Shown here in pieces: positions 34,293-42,129 of a DNA stretch of 42,129 bases. The notes below the pieces were generated by a model. That model saw nothing but the letters and a program-made list of their open reading frames with translations. It searched no databases and was not told where the DNA came from. The number at the start of each line of letters is the position of its first letter. The stretch's first letter is position 1. A program made the translations under genes and the position numbers. This DNA comes from a bacterium. GTDB taxonomy: Bacteria > Verrucomicrobiota > Verrucomicrobiia > Limisphaerales > J093. The stretch spans positions 1 through 42,129 of the forward strand of contig JAKANS010000030.1 of assembly GCA_021823625.1 (NCBI GenBank), written 5' to 3'.

Positions 34293-37200
34293 ATGTTTTG
34301 CCGTCCCTTCCAGCAAGCGCTGTTCCGGTGGCTGGCCTTCGCCAGCCTGGTGGCGGCGTTGGCGGCAGCAGAGGTCAAGTCCACCGAAAGCGTCGAGCCG
34401 CTTTATCATGCGACCCGCTGGACGGCGGAGGATGGGCTGCCGCAGATGCGCATCTCGGCGCTGGCGCAAACGCCGGACGGGTATCTGTGGGCCGGGACCT
34501 GGTTCGGGCTGGCGCGGTTCGATGGGGTGCGGTTCGTCGTGTTCAACAGCGCCAACACGCCGGAGTTGAAGAAGGAGTCCATCACCGCGCTGGCGGTGGA
34601 TCGCAGCGACGGTGCGCTCTGGATCGGAACGCAGGCGGGCTTGCTGCGACTCAAGGACCGGCAGTTCACCCGGCTGGCCGATGCCCATGAACTTTCAATC
34701 TCGGACATTGCAAAACTGGTTCCCGCCGCCGCCGGCGGTGTTTGGGTGTGGACCCAGGACGCGATCGTGCTGTGGCAGGGTCGGGTGTCGGCAAGGGCTG
34801 CGCTTCAGTTCACCCCCGGTGAAGGACGGCATAGCGCGTGGGAAACCGAGGAGGGGCACTTGATGGTGGCCACTGACCGACAATGTTGGGAAGTGGCGGA
34901 GGACGGGACAACGAGGGAGTGGCGGCTGTCGGCGGGGGCGCCGCCCCACTCATGGATAGCAGGCGTTCGGTCCATGGATAGCGCGCGGCGGGTTTGGCTC
35001 GGCACCCAGCATGGTCTGTTTCACTTCGCCGACGGGCAGTGGCAGGAGCTGCAGGCCTTCGGCCCGCGGATGAACCCGTGCGATTTCTTTTTGGCCGACC
35101 GCGCGGGATTTGTCTGGGCGGCGTGTGAGCAGGCGGGGGTTTTCCGCTGTGTCGCGTCGGGGGCGCAGCCGATCTCGCTAGGCGACCGTGACGCCGAGAA
35201 GTCTATCAACTGCCTGCTGCAAGACCGGGAGGGCTACGTCTGGGTCGGCACCGCTGCCGGGCTCTACCAACTGCGGCCACGGCTCGTGCGAGCCTACAGC
35301 GTTACGGAGGGCCTGCCGCATCGGGAGTGCTGGTCCGTTTGCGAAGCTCCCGAGGGAGCGATCTGGGTGGGGACCGTTCGAGGCGTGGCGCGCATCAAGG
35401 ACGGCCATGCGCAGACAGTTCCCGGAGAACCCCGGAGCGCCGGTTCGCTCGCCCTCGTGGATCGAGACAATACTGTGTGGCTGGGCGAGTTTAGCAATGG
35501 CCTCATCGCCTGGCGGCCCGGCAGCGAAACAAATCGGTTTTGGAGCAATCCGCCGCTGATACAGGGGACAGGAGTGTCGGTAGAAGCACTTTACCAAGGC
35601 GGTGCCGGGCGGGTGTGGGTCGGTACCAGCCTTGGAGTGACTTGGTTTGAAAACGGCCAACCGGCCGCCAGTTGGGGCGAGCAGGGTTTGCCGACGAACA
35701 GCGTGCGCGCCATCTACGAGACTCGCGACGGAACGATGTGGTTTGGGACCTGGCAGGCCGGTGCGGTGCGCTGGAAGCGGTTCGGCGTCCCGCCTTCAGG
35801 CGGTAGGGCGTCCGCAGATTCCACACCGAAGGACGCACCGGCTGAAGCCGGGACTCCGAGCGTTACCCGCTACACCACCGCCAACGGGTTGGCGGATGAC
35901 CGTGTGTTCGTCTTCCACGAAGACGCGGATGGCGCGCTGTGGATCGGCACGCACAACGGTTTGAGCCGGTTCAAGGACGGGCGGTTCTTCACGTTCCGCG
36001 CCGAGCAAGGGTTGTTTGACAATCTCATCAACTGGGTGGAGGAGGACGATGCGGGCCGGCTGTGGTTCAGTTGCAATCGCGGCATTTTCCGCATGGACCG
36101 CGCGGAACTGAACGCGGTCGCCGACGGCCGGAAGCCGCGCGCCACCGCCATCGTCTATGGGGTGGCGGACGGGATGCTGAGCCCCGAGACTAACGGTGAA
36201 CATCAGCCGGCGGGCTGCAAGGCGCGCGACGGGCGGCTGTGGTTCCCGACGACCGACGGGGTGGTGGTGATCGATCCACGTGCGATCGAGGACAGCGACC
36301 TCCCGCCGCCGGCTGTGATTGAGCAAGTCGTGGCGGATGACGAAGTGATCTACGGAGATGGCGTCGCAGCCGACGTGAGGAGGCTCTCGACTCAAATCCG
36401 AAATCCGAAATCCGAAATCCGAAATAGTCAGAGCCTCCTTGCGTCGTCTGCGACGAGGCTCGGTCCCGGCCGCGCCCACCTGCTCCAGTTCCGCTACACG
36501 GCGAGTTCCTTTGCGGACCCCAAGCGCGCGCGGTTCCGCTCTCGGCTGGCGCCGCATGACACGGGTTGGCGCGACGAGACGACGGAGCGCGTCGCCTACT
36601 ACACGGACCTGCGGCCGGGGGATTACCGGTTTGAAGTCAAGGCGGCGAGCGCCCGCGGCGCGTGGAACGAAACGCCGGCCGTGTTCGCCTTCTCGCTCGC
36701 GCCCAAGTTCAGCCAGACGCCGTGGTTTCCTCTGAGTTGGACGCTGGCGGTGCTGGCTGTCACCGCCGGCATTGCCGCCTGGCGGCTGCGCTGGCAGCGC
36801 CGCGCTTTGCTTGCCGAGAAGAACACGGCCGTGGAACGGGAGCGCGGCCGCATCGCCCGTGACCTGCACGATGATCTGGGCGCCAGTCTCACCGGCCTGG
36901 CGCTCGAATTGGAGGCCGCCCGTCGCCGGGGTCGCGCCGAGGGTGAGCAGTTGGCCGACCTGGCCGGCGAGGCCCGCGCGATTGCGCACTGCTTGCGCGA
37001 ACTTTCCTGGACCACCAACCCGCGCTGCGACAACGTCGGCAGCCTGGGGGTGTTCCTGGGCGAATTGACCGAGCGGTTTTGCGCCGCCGCCGGCTTGGAA
37101 TGCAAACTGGAATTGCCGCCGGCAGACGATTCCCGGCCGGTGCCGGCCCGGGTCCGGCACGATCTGCTGGTGCTGGTGAAGGAATCGCTCGCCAATGTCG

Positions 37201-37442
37201 CCCGGCACGCCGGCGCCCGGAGCCTCGCCCTGCAAATCTCGGCCGACGGTGGCCAACTCCGCCTGACCGTGCGCGACGATGGCGCGGGCTTCAACCCGGC
37301 CCAGGTCCACCGAGGCAGCGGGCTGTGCAACTTGCGCGAACGCCTGGACCAGGCGGGCGGTAACTTCACCGTGTCCAGTGCGCCCGCCCAAGGGACCGTC
37401 ATCACCGCAGCGGTGCTGTTTGACGCACCGAAGGAAACCTGA
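34293..37442 (+). CDS. Sensor histidine kinase with Reg_prop propeller, Y_Y_Y domain and HisKA_3
   Basis: A 1049-aa protein starting at ATG 34293 after the ribosome site AAGGAG. A signal segment (about 7-25) leads into a periplasmic two-component beta-propeller with at least nine Reg_prop blades (DGYLWAGTWFGLARFDG, EGYVWVGTAAGLYQL, DGALWIGTHNGLSRFKDG). A Y_Y_Y domain (about 720-805) and one membrane helix (about 811-831) follow. The cytoplasmic part has HisKA_3 with phospho-acceptor His859 in RDLHDDLGASL and a HATPase_c domain (KESLANVARHA, VRDDGAGFN). Such kinases sense extracellular compounds, often polysaccharides, and phosphorylate NarL-type regulators. The next gene is one, three bases away. 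Two repeat elements are inserted in frame at 35783-35858 and 36362-36455. Confidence 0.92.
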   Translation: MFCRPFQQALFRWLAFASLVAALAAAEVKSTESVEPLYHATRWTAEDGLPQMRISALAQTPDGYLWAGTWFGLARFDGVRFVVFNSANTPELKKESITALAVDRSDGALWIGTQAGLLRLKDRQFTRLADAHELSISDIAKLVPAAAGGVWVWTQDAIVLWQGRVSARAALQFTPGEGRHSAWETEEGHLMVATDRQCWEVAEDGTTREWRLSAGAPPHSWIAGVRSMDSARRVWLGTQHGLFHFADGQWQELQAFGPRMNPCDFFLADRAGFVWAACEQAGVFRCVASGAQPISLGDRDAEKSINCLLQDREGYVWVGTAAGLYQLRPRLVRAYSVTEGLPHRECWSVCEAPEGAIWVGTVRGVARIKDGHAQTVPGEPRSAGSLALVDRDNTVWLGEFSNGLIAWRPGSETNRFWSNPPLIQGTGVSVEALYQGGAGRVWVGTSLGVTWFENGQPAASWGEQGLPTNSVRAIYETRDGTMWFGTWQAGAVRWKRFGVPPSGGRASADSTPKDAPAEAGTPSVTRYTTANGLADDRVFVFHEDADGALWIGTHNGLSRFKDGRFFTFRAEQGLFDNLINWVEEDDAGRLWFSCNRGIFRMDRAELNAVADGRKPRATAIVYGVADGMLSPETNGEHQPAGCKARDGRLWFPTTDGVVVIDPRAIEDSDLPPPAVIEQVVADDEVIYGDGVAADVRRLSTQIRNPKSEIRNSQSLLASSATRLGPGRAHLLQFRYTASSFADPKRARFRSRLAPHDTGWRDETTERVAYYTDLRPGDYRFEVKAASARGAWNETPAVFAFSLAPKFSQTPWFPLSWTLAVLAVTAGIAAWRLRWQRRALLAEKNTAVERERGRIARDLHDDLGASLTGLALELEAARRRGRAEGEQLADLAGEARAIAHCLRELSWTTNPRCDNVGSLGVFLGELTERFCAAAGLECKLELPPADDSRPVPARVRHDLLVLVKESLANVARHAGARSLALQISADGGQLRLTVRDDGAGFNPAQVHRGSGLCNLRERLDQAGGNFTVSSAPAQGTVITAAVLFDAPKET
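35783..35858 (+). repeat. In-frame palindromic insertion (PPSGG...PAEAGTP family)
   Basis: An imperfect inverted repeat: left arm 35783-35813, right arm 35831-35858, complementary except for three mismatches and a 3-base indel, around a 17-base loop. It is translated as GVPPSGGRASADSTPKDAPA and EAGTPS between two Reg_prop blades of the kinase, where no blade residues belong. Confidence 0.8.
36362..36455 (+). repeat. In-frame palindromic insertion with AAATCCG heptamer tandem
   Basis: Two 26-bp arms (36362-36387 and 36430-36455) are complementary at 23 of 26 positions. At the apex are four perfect tandem copies of AAATCCG (36394-36421) and a partial fifth. The kinase frame reads through it as RRLSTQIRNPKSEIRNSQ and SLLASSATRL, just before the Y_Y_Y domain. 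A change of one heptamer would shift the frame. Confidence 0.85.
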
Positions 37443-37445
37443 CAG

Positions 37446-38090
37446 ATGGCGACACCTGATTCGGCCGGTGCCATCCGGCTTGCGGTCGTGGAAGACAACC
37501 ACCCGTTCCGCCGCGGCTTGCGCGCGATCTTCGATCTGACGCCCGGCCTCGAGTGCGTGGGGATGTATGCGACAGGCGAGGAAGCGTTGCGGGAAATCCC
37601 GAAGGCAGCGCCGGATGTGGTGCTGATGGACATCAACCTGCCGGGGTTGTCGGGCATCGAGTGCACGCGAGAATTGAAGCGGCTCCGCCCGGCGTCGCAA
37701 GTGGTCATGCTCACGATCGAAGAAGACAACGAGCGGGTGTTCGCGGCCTTGCGCGCTGGGGCCGCAGGTTACCTGTTGAAGGTGGCCACGCCGGCCGAAA
37801 TCCTCGAAGGCATTCAACTCGTGGCGCAAGGCGGTTCGCCGATGTCGGCGGTCATCGCGCGGCGCGTGGTGGAGTCGTTTCACGGGGCGAACGCCCCTTC
37901 CGCTTCGAAGGACGCGCTGAGCCAGCGGGAGATCGCGGTGTTGGAGGGCATCGCGCGGGGCAAGCGCATCAAGGAAGTGGCCGCCGAGTTGCAGCTTGGC
38001 GTAACGACTGTCCAAACCTATCTGCGCCGCATCTACGAGAAGCTCCAGGTCCACTCGCAGGCCGAGGCGGTGGCGAAGTTTCTGCGCTAA
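37446..38090 (+). CDS. NarL/FixJ-family response regulator
   Basis: A 214-aa cytoplasmic transcription regulator starting at ATG 37446. The receiver domain (1-125) has the acidic pair Glu16-Asp17, the phospho-acceptor Asp62 in LMDINLPGLSG, Thr90 and Lys112. The C-terminal LuxR-type helix-turn-helix (about 148-212) reads LSQREIAVLEGIARGKRIKE and VAAELQLGVTTVQTYLRRIYEKL. It lies three bases after the histidine kinase, its evident partner. It is the only DNA-binding protein in the right half of the window, so the toxin-like cassette immediately upstream is a plausible target, though no binding site is identifiable by eye. Confidence 0.95.
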   Translation: MATPDSAGAIRLAVVEDNHPFRRGLRAIFDLTPGLECVGMYATGEEALREIPKAAPDVVLMDINLPGLSGIECTRELKRLRPASQVVMLTIEEDNERVFAALRAGAAGYLLKVATPAEILEGIQLVAQGGSPMSAVIARRVVESFHGANAPSASKDALSQREIAVLEGIARGKRIKEVAAELQLGVTTVQTYLRRIYEKLQVHSQAEAVAKFLR

Positions 38091-38121
38091 CGTCCCGCGG
38101 GATTTCCGCCGCGGCAGAGAG

Positions 38122-39279
38122 TCAGAGGACCTCGAGGTAAAGTCCGCGGAAGTCCCCGGCTGTGACCGGCACCACGTTGGTCTTGTGGCACGGGTCTTCG
38201 ACTGCTTGGGTAACGAGGGCGTCCAAATGCTCAGGCTTGACGCCGTGGTCGCGCAGCCTGGTGTTCAGGCCAAGTCGCGCCAGGAACTCGGTGAGGAACG
38301 CGATGGTTCGCCGATCGGCTTCGGGTGCGGAACACTTCAGGACATCCAGTCCGCACGCGATGCCGACGCGGCGATACAGCCCCGGCTTGCGCGCGGCGCA
38401 GAATTTCATCCCCGCCACCAGGCAAAGCGCGTTGGCCAGGCCGTGGTGCAGCCCGCAAATCGTGGACAGCGGATGCGCCAGCGAATGCACCACGCCGAGG
38501 TCCTTCTGGAATGCCACCGCGCCCATTGCCGCCGCGACCAGCATTCGGCCGCGGGCGTCCAGGTCGTTGCCATCGCGGAATGCGCGCGGCAACGCGTCCA
38601 CGATCAGGTGGATGCCTTCCAGCGCAATGCCGTCGCACATCGGGTGGAACACCGGGCAGGTGTAGCTCTCGATGCAGTGAGTCAAGGCATCCGCGCCCGT
38701 GGCGGCGGTCAACTTGGGCGGCAGACCCACGGTGAGTTTGGGATCTAGAATCACCAGCTTCGCCAGCAACTCGGGATGGAAGAGAACCGCCTTCCGCTTC
38801 GTCGCGTCGAGCGTGATGACCGAGCTGCGGCCGACTTCGCTGCCCGTGCCGGCGGTGGTCGGGATGGCGATGAACGGCGCGAGGCCGGACCAGTCGGCCG
38901 GTTCGTCATAGAACCGGGCCAGATTGCAGTCCGGTCGTTTCGCGAGCAGGCGCGCGGCCTTGCCCGCATCGAGCGGACTGCCGCCGCCGATGGCGATCAC
39001 GCCGTCGCAGCCGGCCTCGCGGAAAAGCGCGGCCGGCTCGCGGACGTCGCCCTCGATCGGATTCGGGTGGACGGCCGAGTACAAGAACCAATCCCGCCCC
39101 TGGCCGGCGGCGCCCAGAGTCTCGGTCAGGGCCTTGAAGGCTGATGTGGCGAGCAACCCCGCATCGGTGACGACCAGCGGCCGGCGCACACCAAGCCGCA
39201 CGAGATGCGCGGGCAATTCGGCGAGTGCTCCCGGACCAAACAGGGTGCGCGTGGGAAAAGAAAAAGCGGTCAGGCTCAT
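38122..39279 (-). CDS. Iron-containing alcohol dehydrogenase
   Basis: A 385-aa NAD(P)-dependent group III alcohol dehydrogenase starting at ATG 39279 (the frame is open 132 bp further but without family sequence). It shows the nucleotide-binding motif GGGSPLD (98-104), the family block IPTTAGTGSEVG (139-150), and the four metal ligands Asp197 and His201 (GADALTHCIE), His265 and His279 (HSLAHPLSTICGLHHG). The length is normal. The substrate cannot be told from sequence: short-chain alcohols, 1,3-propanediol, lactaldehyde or hydroxybutyrate types all look alike. It is convergent with the response regulator and lies 172 bp downstream of the Gfo/Idh/MocA gene on the same strand. Confidence 0.92.
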   Translation of the reverse strand: MSLTAFSFPTRTLFGPGALAELPAHLVRLGVRRPLVVTDAGLLATSAFKALTETLGAAGQGRDWFLYSAVHPNPIEGDVREPAALFREAGCDGVIAIGGGSPLDAGKAARLLAKRPDCNLARFYDEPADWSGLAPFIAIPTTAGTGSEVGRSSVITLDATKRKAVLFHPELLAKLVILDPKLTVGLPPKLTAATGADALTHCIESYTCPVFHPMCDGIALEGIHLIVDALPRAFRDGNDLDARGRMLVAAAMGAVAFQKDLGVVHSLAHPLSTICGLHHGLANALCLVAGMKFCAARKPGLYRRVGIACGLDVLKCSAPEADRRTIAFLTEFLARLGLNTRLRDHGVKPEHLDALVTQAVEDPCHKTNVVPVTAGDFRGLYLEVL

Positions 39280-39451
39280 GGGAGAATTTGAAGGCGGTGG
39301 AACTCCGGTCGCGAAGCGCCGGCAGAAGGCGGCGAAATGGCCGAAATGCGCGGCACGCACGAAATTTTCCAACTCCCCGCGTCGAAGTCGAGAGCCAAAC
39401 CGGTGGACCACTCCGCGGAACCGAACAGGCGAATGAGCGCGCGAACCGGTT

Positions 39452-40789
39452 TCAGAGTTCCCAGCCAGGGCGGTACTGGTAATGGAGCAGCGCGTTCGCG
39501 TCCGGCTCGTTTGTGACTTTCAGATTGGCCGGATCCCACTCCAGCCGCTGCCCGCCGAAGTGGACGCATACGCTGCCCAGCAGCACCGCCTCGGTGAGCG
39601 GCCCGGCGAAGTCGAAGTTCGACGCCGTCGGCGTGCCTTCTTTGCAGGCACGAATCCACTCCTCGTAATGGCCGATCGAGCGCGGCAGCGTTTTAGGTGG
39701 TCGCTGATATTCCTGGTTGCGCTTCTCCGGGATCAGGCGCGGGCGCTCGCCACCCCAGCCTTCCACCAGCATTTTGCCCTTGTCGCCCACGAAGATGATG
39801 CCGTCTTCGGGATCGAGGTCACGGTCGGGCTCCAACTCGTCCGGCCGCGCGGGCAGGATGCCGCCGTCGTACCAGTGCAGCTTCACGGGCGGTTGCTCGC
39901 CGCGGGCCGCGAACTGGTAATGCACAGAGCACGCGACCGGCACAGTCTCCTTGAAGACCGGCGTCGAACTGGCATAGACGCTCACGGGCGGCCCGAGTTT
40001 CAACGCGTCGAAAACCGGGGCGAGGTTGTGAATGCCCATGTCGCCCAAACCGCCGGAGCCGAAATCCCACCAGCCGCGCCACTTGAACGGCACGTAAGCC
40101 GGATGGTACGGCCGCAGCGGCGCGGGCCCGAGCCAGAGGTCCCAGTCCAGCGTGGCCGGCACCGGCGGTGTATCGGTGGGCCGCTCGATGCCTTGCGGCC
40201 ACCAGAGCGGAAGTTTACCGCGGTGCGTGGGCCGGTCGGACCAGACGTGGACTTCGCGCACCGGGCCGATCGCGCCGTCGGCGAGCCATTCCTTGATGAG
40301 CCGGTTGCCCTCGAAAGCCATGCCCTGGTTGCCCATCTGGGTCGCGACCTTGGCCGCGCGGGCCGCCTTCGCCAGCGCGCGCGCCTCGAACACCGTCCGG
40401 GTCAGCGGCTTCTCGCAATAGACCGGCTTGCCGTGCTTGATCGCGGCCATCGACGCCACCGCGTGAATGTGGTCGGGCGTGGCCACCAGCACGGCGTCGA
40501 TGCCCTTTTCCTTTTCGAGCATCACGCGGAAATCTTTGTGGCGCGCCGCTTTTGGATACTTCTTGAAGGCGCCGGCGGCGTTCGCCCAGTCCACGTCGCA
40601 GAGCGCGACGATGTCCTGGCTGCTCAAGCCCGCAAGGTCGTCGCCGGCCCGGCCGCCCGCGCCGATGGAGGCGAGGTTCAGGCGGTTGTTCGCGCCCAGG
40701 ACGGTCGAGGAAGCGACGAGCGGGACGGCCAAGACCGCGGCGGATGATTTGAGAAACTCGCGGCGGCTCAGTACGCGGGTGTTGTTCAT
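39452..40789 (-). CDS. Tat-exported Gfo/Idh/MocA-family oxidoreductase
   Basis: A 445-aa protein starting at ATG 40789. The N-terminus is a twin-arginine signal (SRREFLKSSAAVLAVPLVA, residues 8-26), so it folds with its cofactor before export. The Rossmann domain has GAGGRA (43-48) and the family's catalytic lysine motif CEKPLTR (125-131). The C-terminal substrate domain contains the WWDFGSGGLGDMGIHNL block typical of secreted sugar-related members in Verrucomicrobiota and Planctomycetota. It probably acts on sugars or sugar derivatives in the periplasm with tightly bound NAD(P). It may be co-transcribed with the alcohol dehydrogenase downstream and is divergent from the prepilin-like gene. 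Confidence 0.93.
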   Translation of the reverse strand: MNNTRVLSRREFLKSSAAVLAVPLVASSTVLGANNRLNLASIGAGGRAGDDLAGLSSQDIVALCDVDWANAAGAFKKYPKAARHKDFRVMLEKEKGIDAVLVATPDHIHAVASMAAIKHGKPVYCEKPLTRTVFEARALAKAARAAKVATQMGNQGMAFEGNRLIKEWLADGAIGPVREVHVWSDRPTHRGKLPLWWPQGIERPTDTPPVPATLDWDLWLGPAPLRPYHPAYVPFKWRGWWDFGSGGLGDMGIHNLAPVFDALKLGPPVSVYASSTPVFKETVPVACSVHYQFAARGEQPPVKLHWYDGGILPARPDELEPDRDLDPEDGIIFVGDKGKMLVEGWGGERPRLIPEKRNQEYQRPPKTLPRSIGHYEEWIRACKEGTPTASNFDFAGPLTEAVLLGSVCVHFGGQRLEWDPANLKVTNEPDANALLHYQYRPGWEL

Positions 40790-41094
40790 GGCCAAGGAAT
40801 ACGCCCGCCCGGCCCGGAACTCAATACGTGGGTGTTTCCGAACACCTGTTCCCAAGCCGCTTCGAAGCCCGCGACGCGGCTCTCCGCGCGCTAGCTCGGC
40901 ACCGAGCGATTCGGCGCGCGCAGGCCAGATTCCTCGTGAAAAAACCTCGCCGATGGGTTAAAGAACAGGCAGTCACCAAGCCAAACCCTCCGCCGACCGC
41001 GTCCGAACGGAATCGGACCGCGCGCGTCGCGGTCGGAGGCCGGCGGCGGGGCAACCGGCCCGGGACTTGGTCTCGGGCCAGAGCGACTGACCTT
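40790..41094. other. Divergent intergenic region
   Basis: 305 bases between the Gfo/Idh/MocA gene and the prepilin-like gene, which point away from each other, so promoters for both are expected. The only structure I see is a short inverted repeat GGTGTT-TCCG-AACACC at 40830-40845, about 40 bp upstream of the oxidoreductase start, a possible operator. No convincing promoter boxes or extra gene were found. Confidence 0.35.
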
Positions 41095-41997
<903 letters not shown>

Positions 41998-42129
41998 AGT
42001 GCGGGGGGACCGTGCATCCGGATTCTCCCCGAGCCTGCCGAACGATGTTGGCGTCGGCTCACCTGAGATCGCTTCGGTCGCGCGGCCGATGGACCTCGCG
42101 GAGAAACCCCCAGTCCTCAATGTGCCCGG

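Noticed and set aside
36394-36425. Tandem AAATCCG copies considered as a CRISPR-like array
   Set aside because: Seven-base units without spacers, inside a coding region and at the apex of an inverted repeat; this is a simple-sequence repeat.
38091-38121. TCCCGCGGGA palindrome between convergent genes as a terminator
   Set aside because: A ten-base perfect palindrome without loop or T tract is common by chance in this base composition.

Overview
This GC-rich window reads like a member of the Verrucomicrobiota, most likely a Pedosphaerales/Limisphaerales-type lineage. That placement is inferred from gene content and style, not from a marker gene. The cues are giant FG-GAP/VCBS proteins with ASPIC/UnbV modules, a prepilin-like protein, a Tat-exported Gfo/Idh/MocA protein, a Reg_prop/Y_Y_Y histidine kinase, SpvB/RHS giants, and small palindromic repeats inserted in frame inside genes. 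No rRNA, tRNA or CRISPR array was seen.

Left block (3-15055, + strand). Seven genes form a probable operon, several joined by GTGA/ATGA stop-start overlaps: the tail of a TPR protein; a two-module VCBS-ASPIC/UnbV giant; a monoheme cytochrome c/VCBS protein; a second two-module giant; a membrane-anchored SGNH hydrolase-like protein with TPRs; a polytopic DUF6057-like protein; and a PD40 propeller lipoprotein with a CXXCH motif. Nearly all products look exported and two carry haem motifs, suggesting a cell-envelope machine of unknown function.

Middle block (15102-19730, - strand). A TPR membrane protein and a small one-TM protein come first, then a compact operon thiG - PfkB heptose-phosphate-type kinase - MnmC-like methyltransferase. 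Upstream of thiG lies a decayed sugar ABC permease pseudogene. Two copies of a hairpin-rich REPIN/MITE-like element (11427-11513 and 19242-19315) sit exactly at gene ends.

Central cassette (20100-34216, + strand). This is the most interesting part: six tightly packed secretory genes. They encode a Calx-beta-like Ca-binding protein; a 1076-aa protein with coiled coil, hydrophobic Gly/Ala segment, second coiled coil and beta C-terminus (TcA-like in outline); two NYQGRLTD fibre-type proteins, the second with a phage-tail collar domain and a frameshift at a G6 tract; a 2222-aa SpvB/TcdB/RHS protein with a compositionally distinct C-terminal tail; and a thrombospondin-type-3 Ca-binding protein. 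I propose a Tc-toxin-like or RHS-delivery system with signal peptides and fibre-like accessory proteins. This is inference.

Right block (34293-41997). A one-component-style sensor kinase (beta-propeller, Y_Y_Y, HisKA_3) and a NarL/FixJ regulator follow the cassette and could control it. Then come an iron-type alcohol dehydrogenase and a Tat-exported Gfo/Idh/MocA oxidoreductase on the - strand, and a prepilin-like protein on the + strand. The kinase and RHS genes carry at least five in-frame repeat insertions of several unrelated families.
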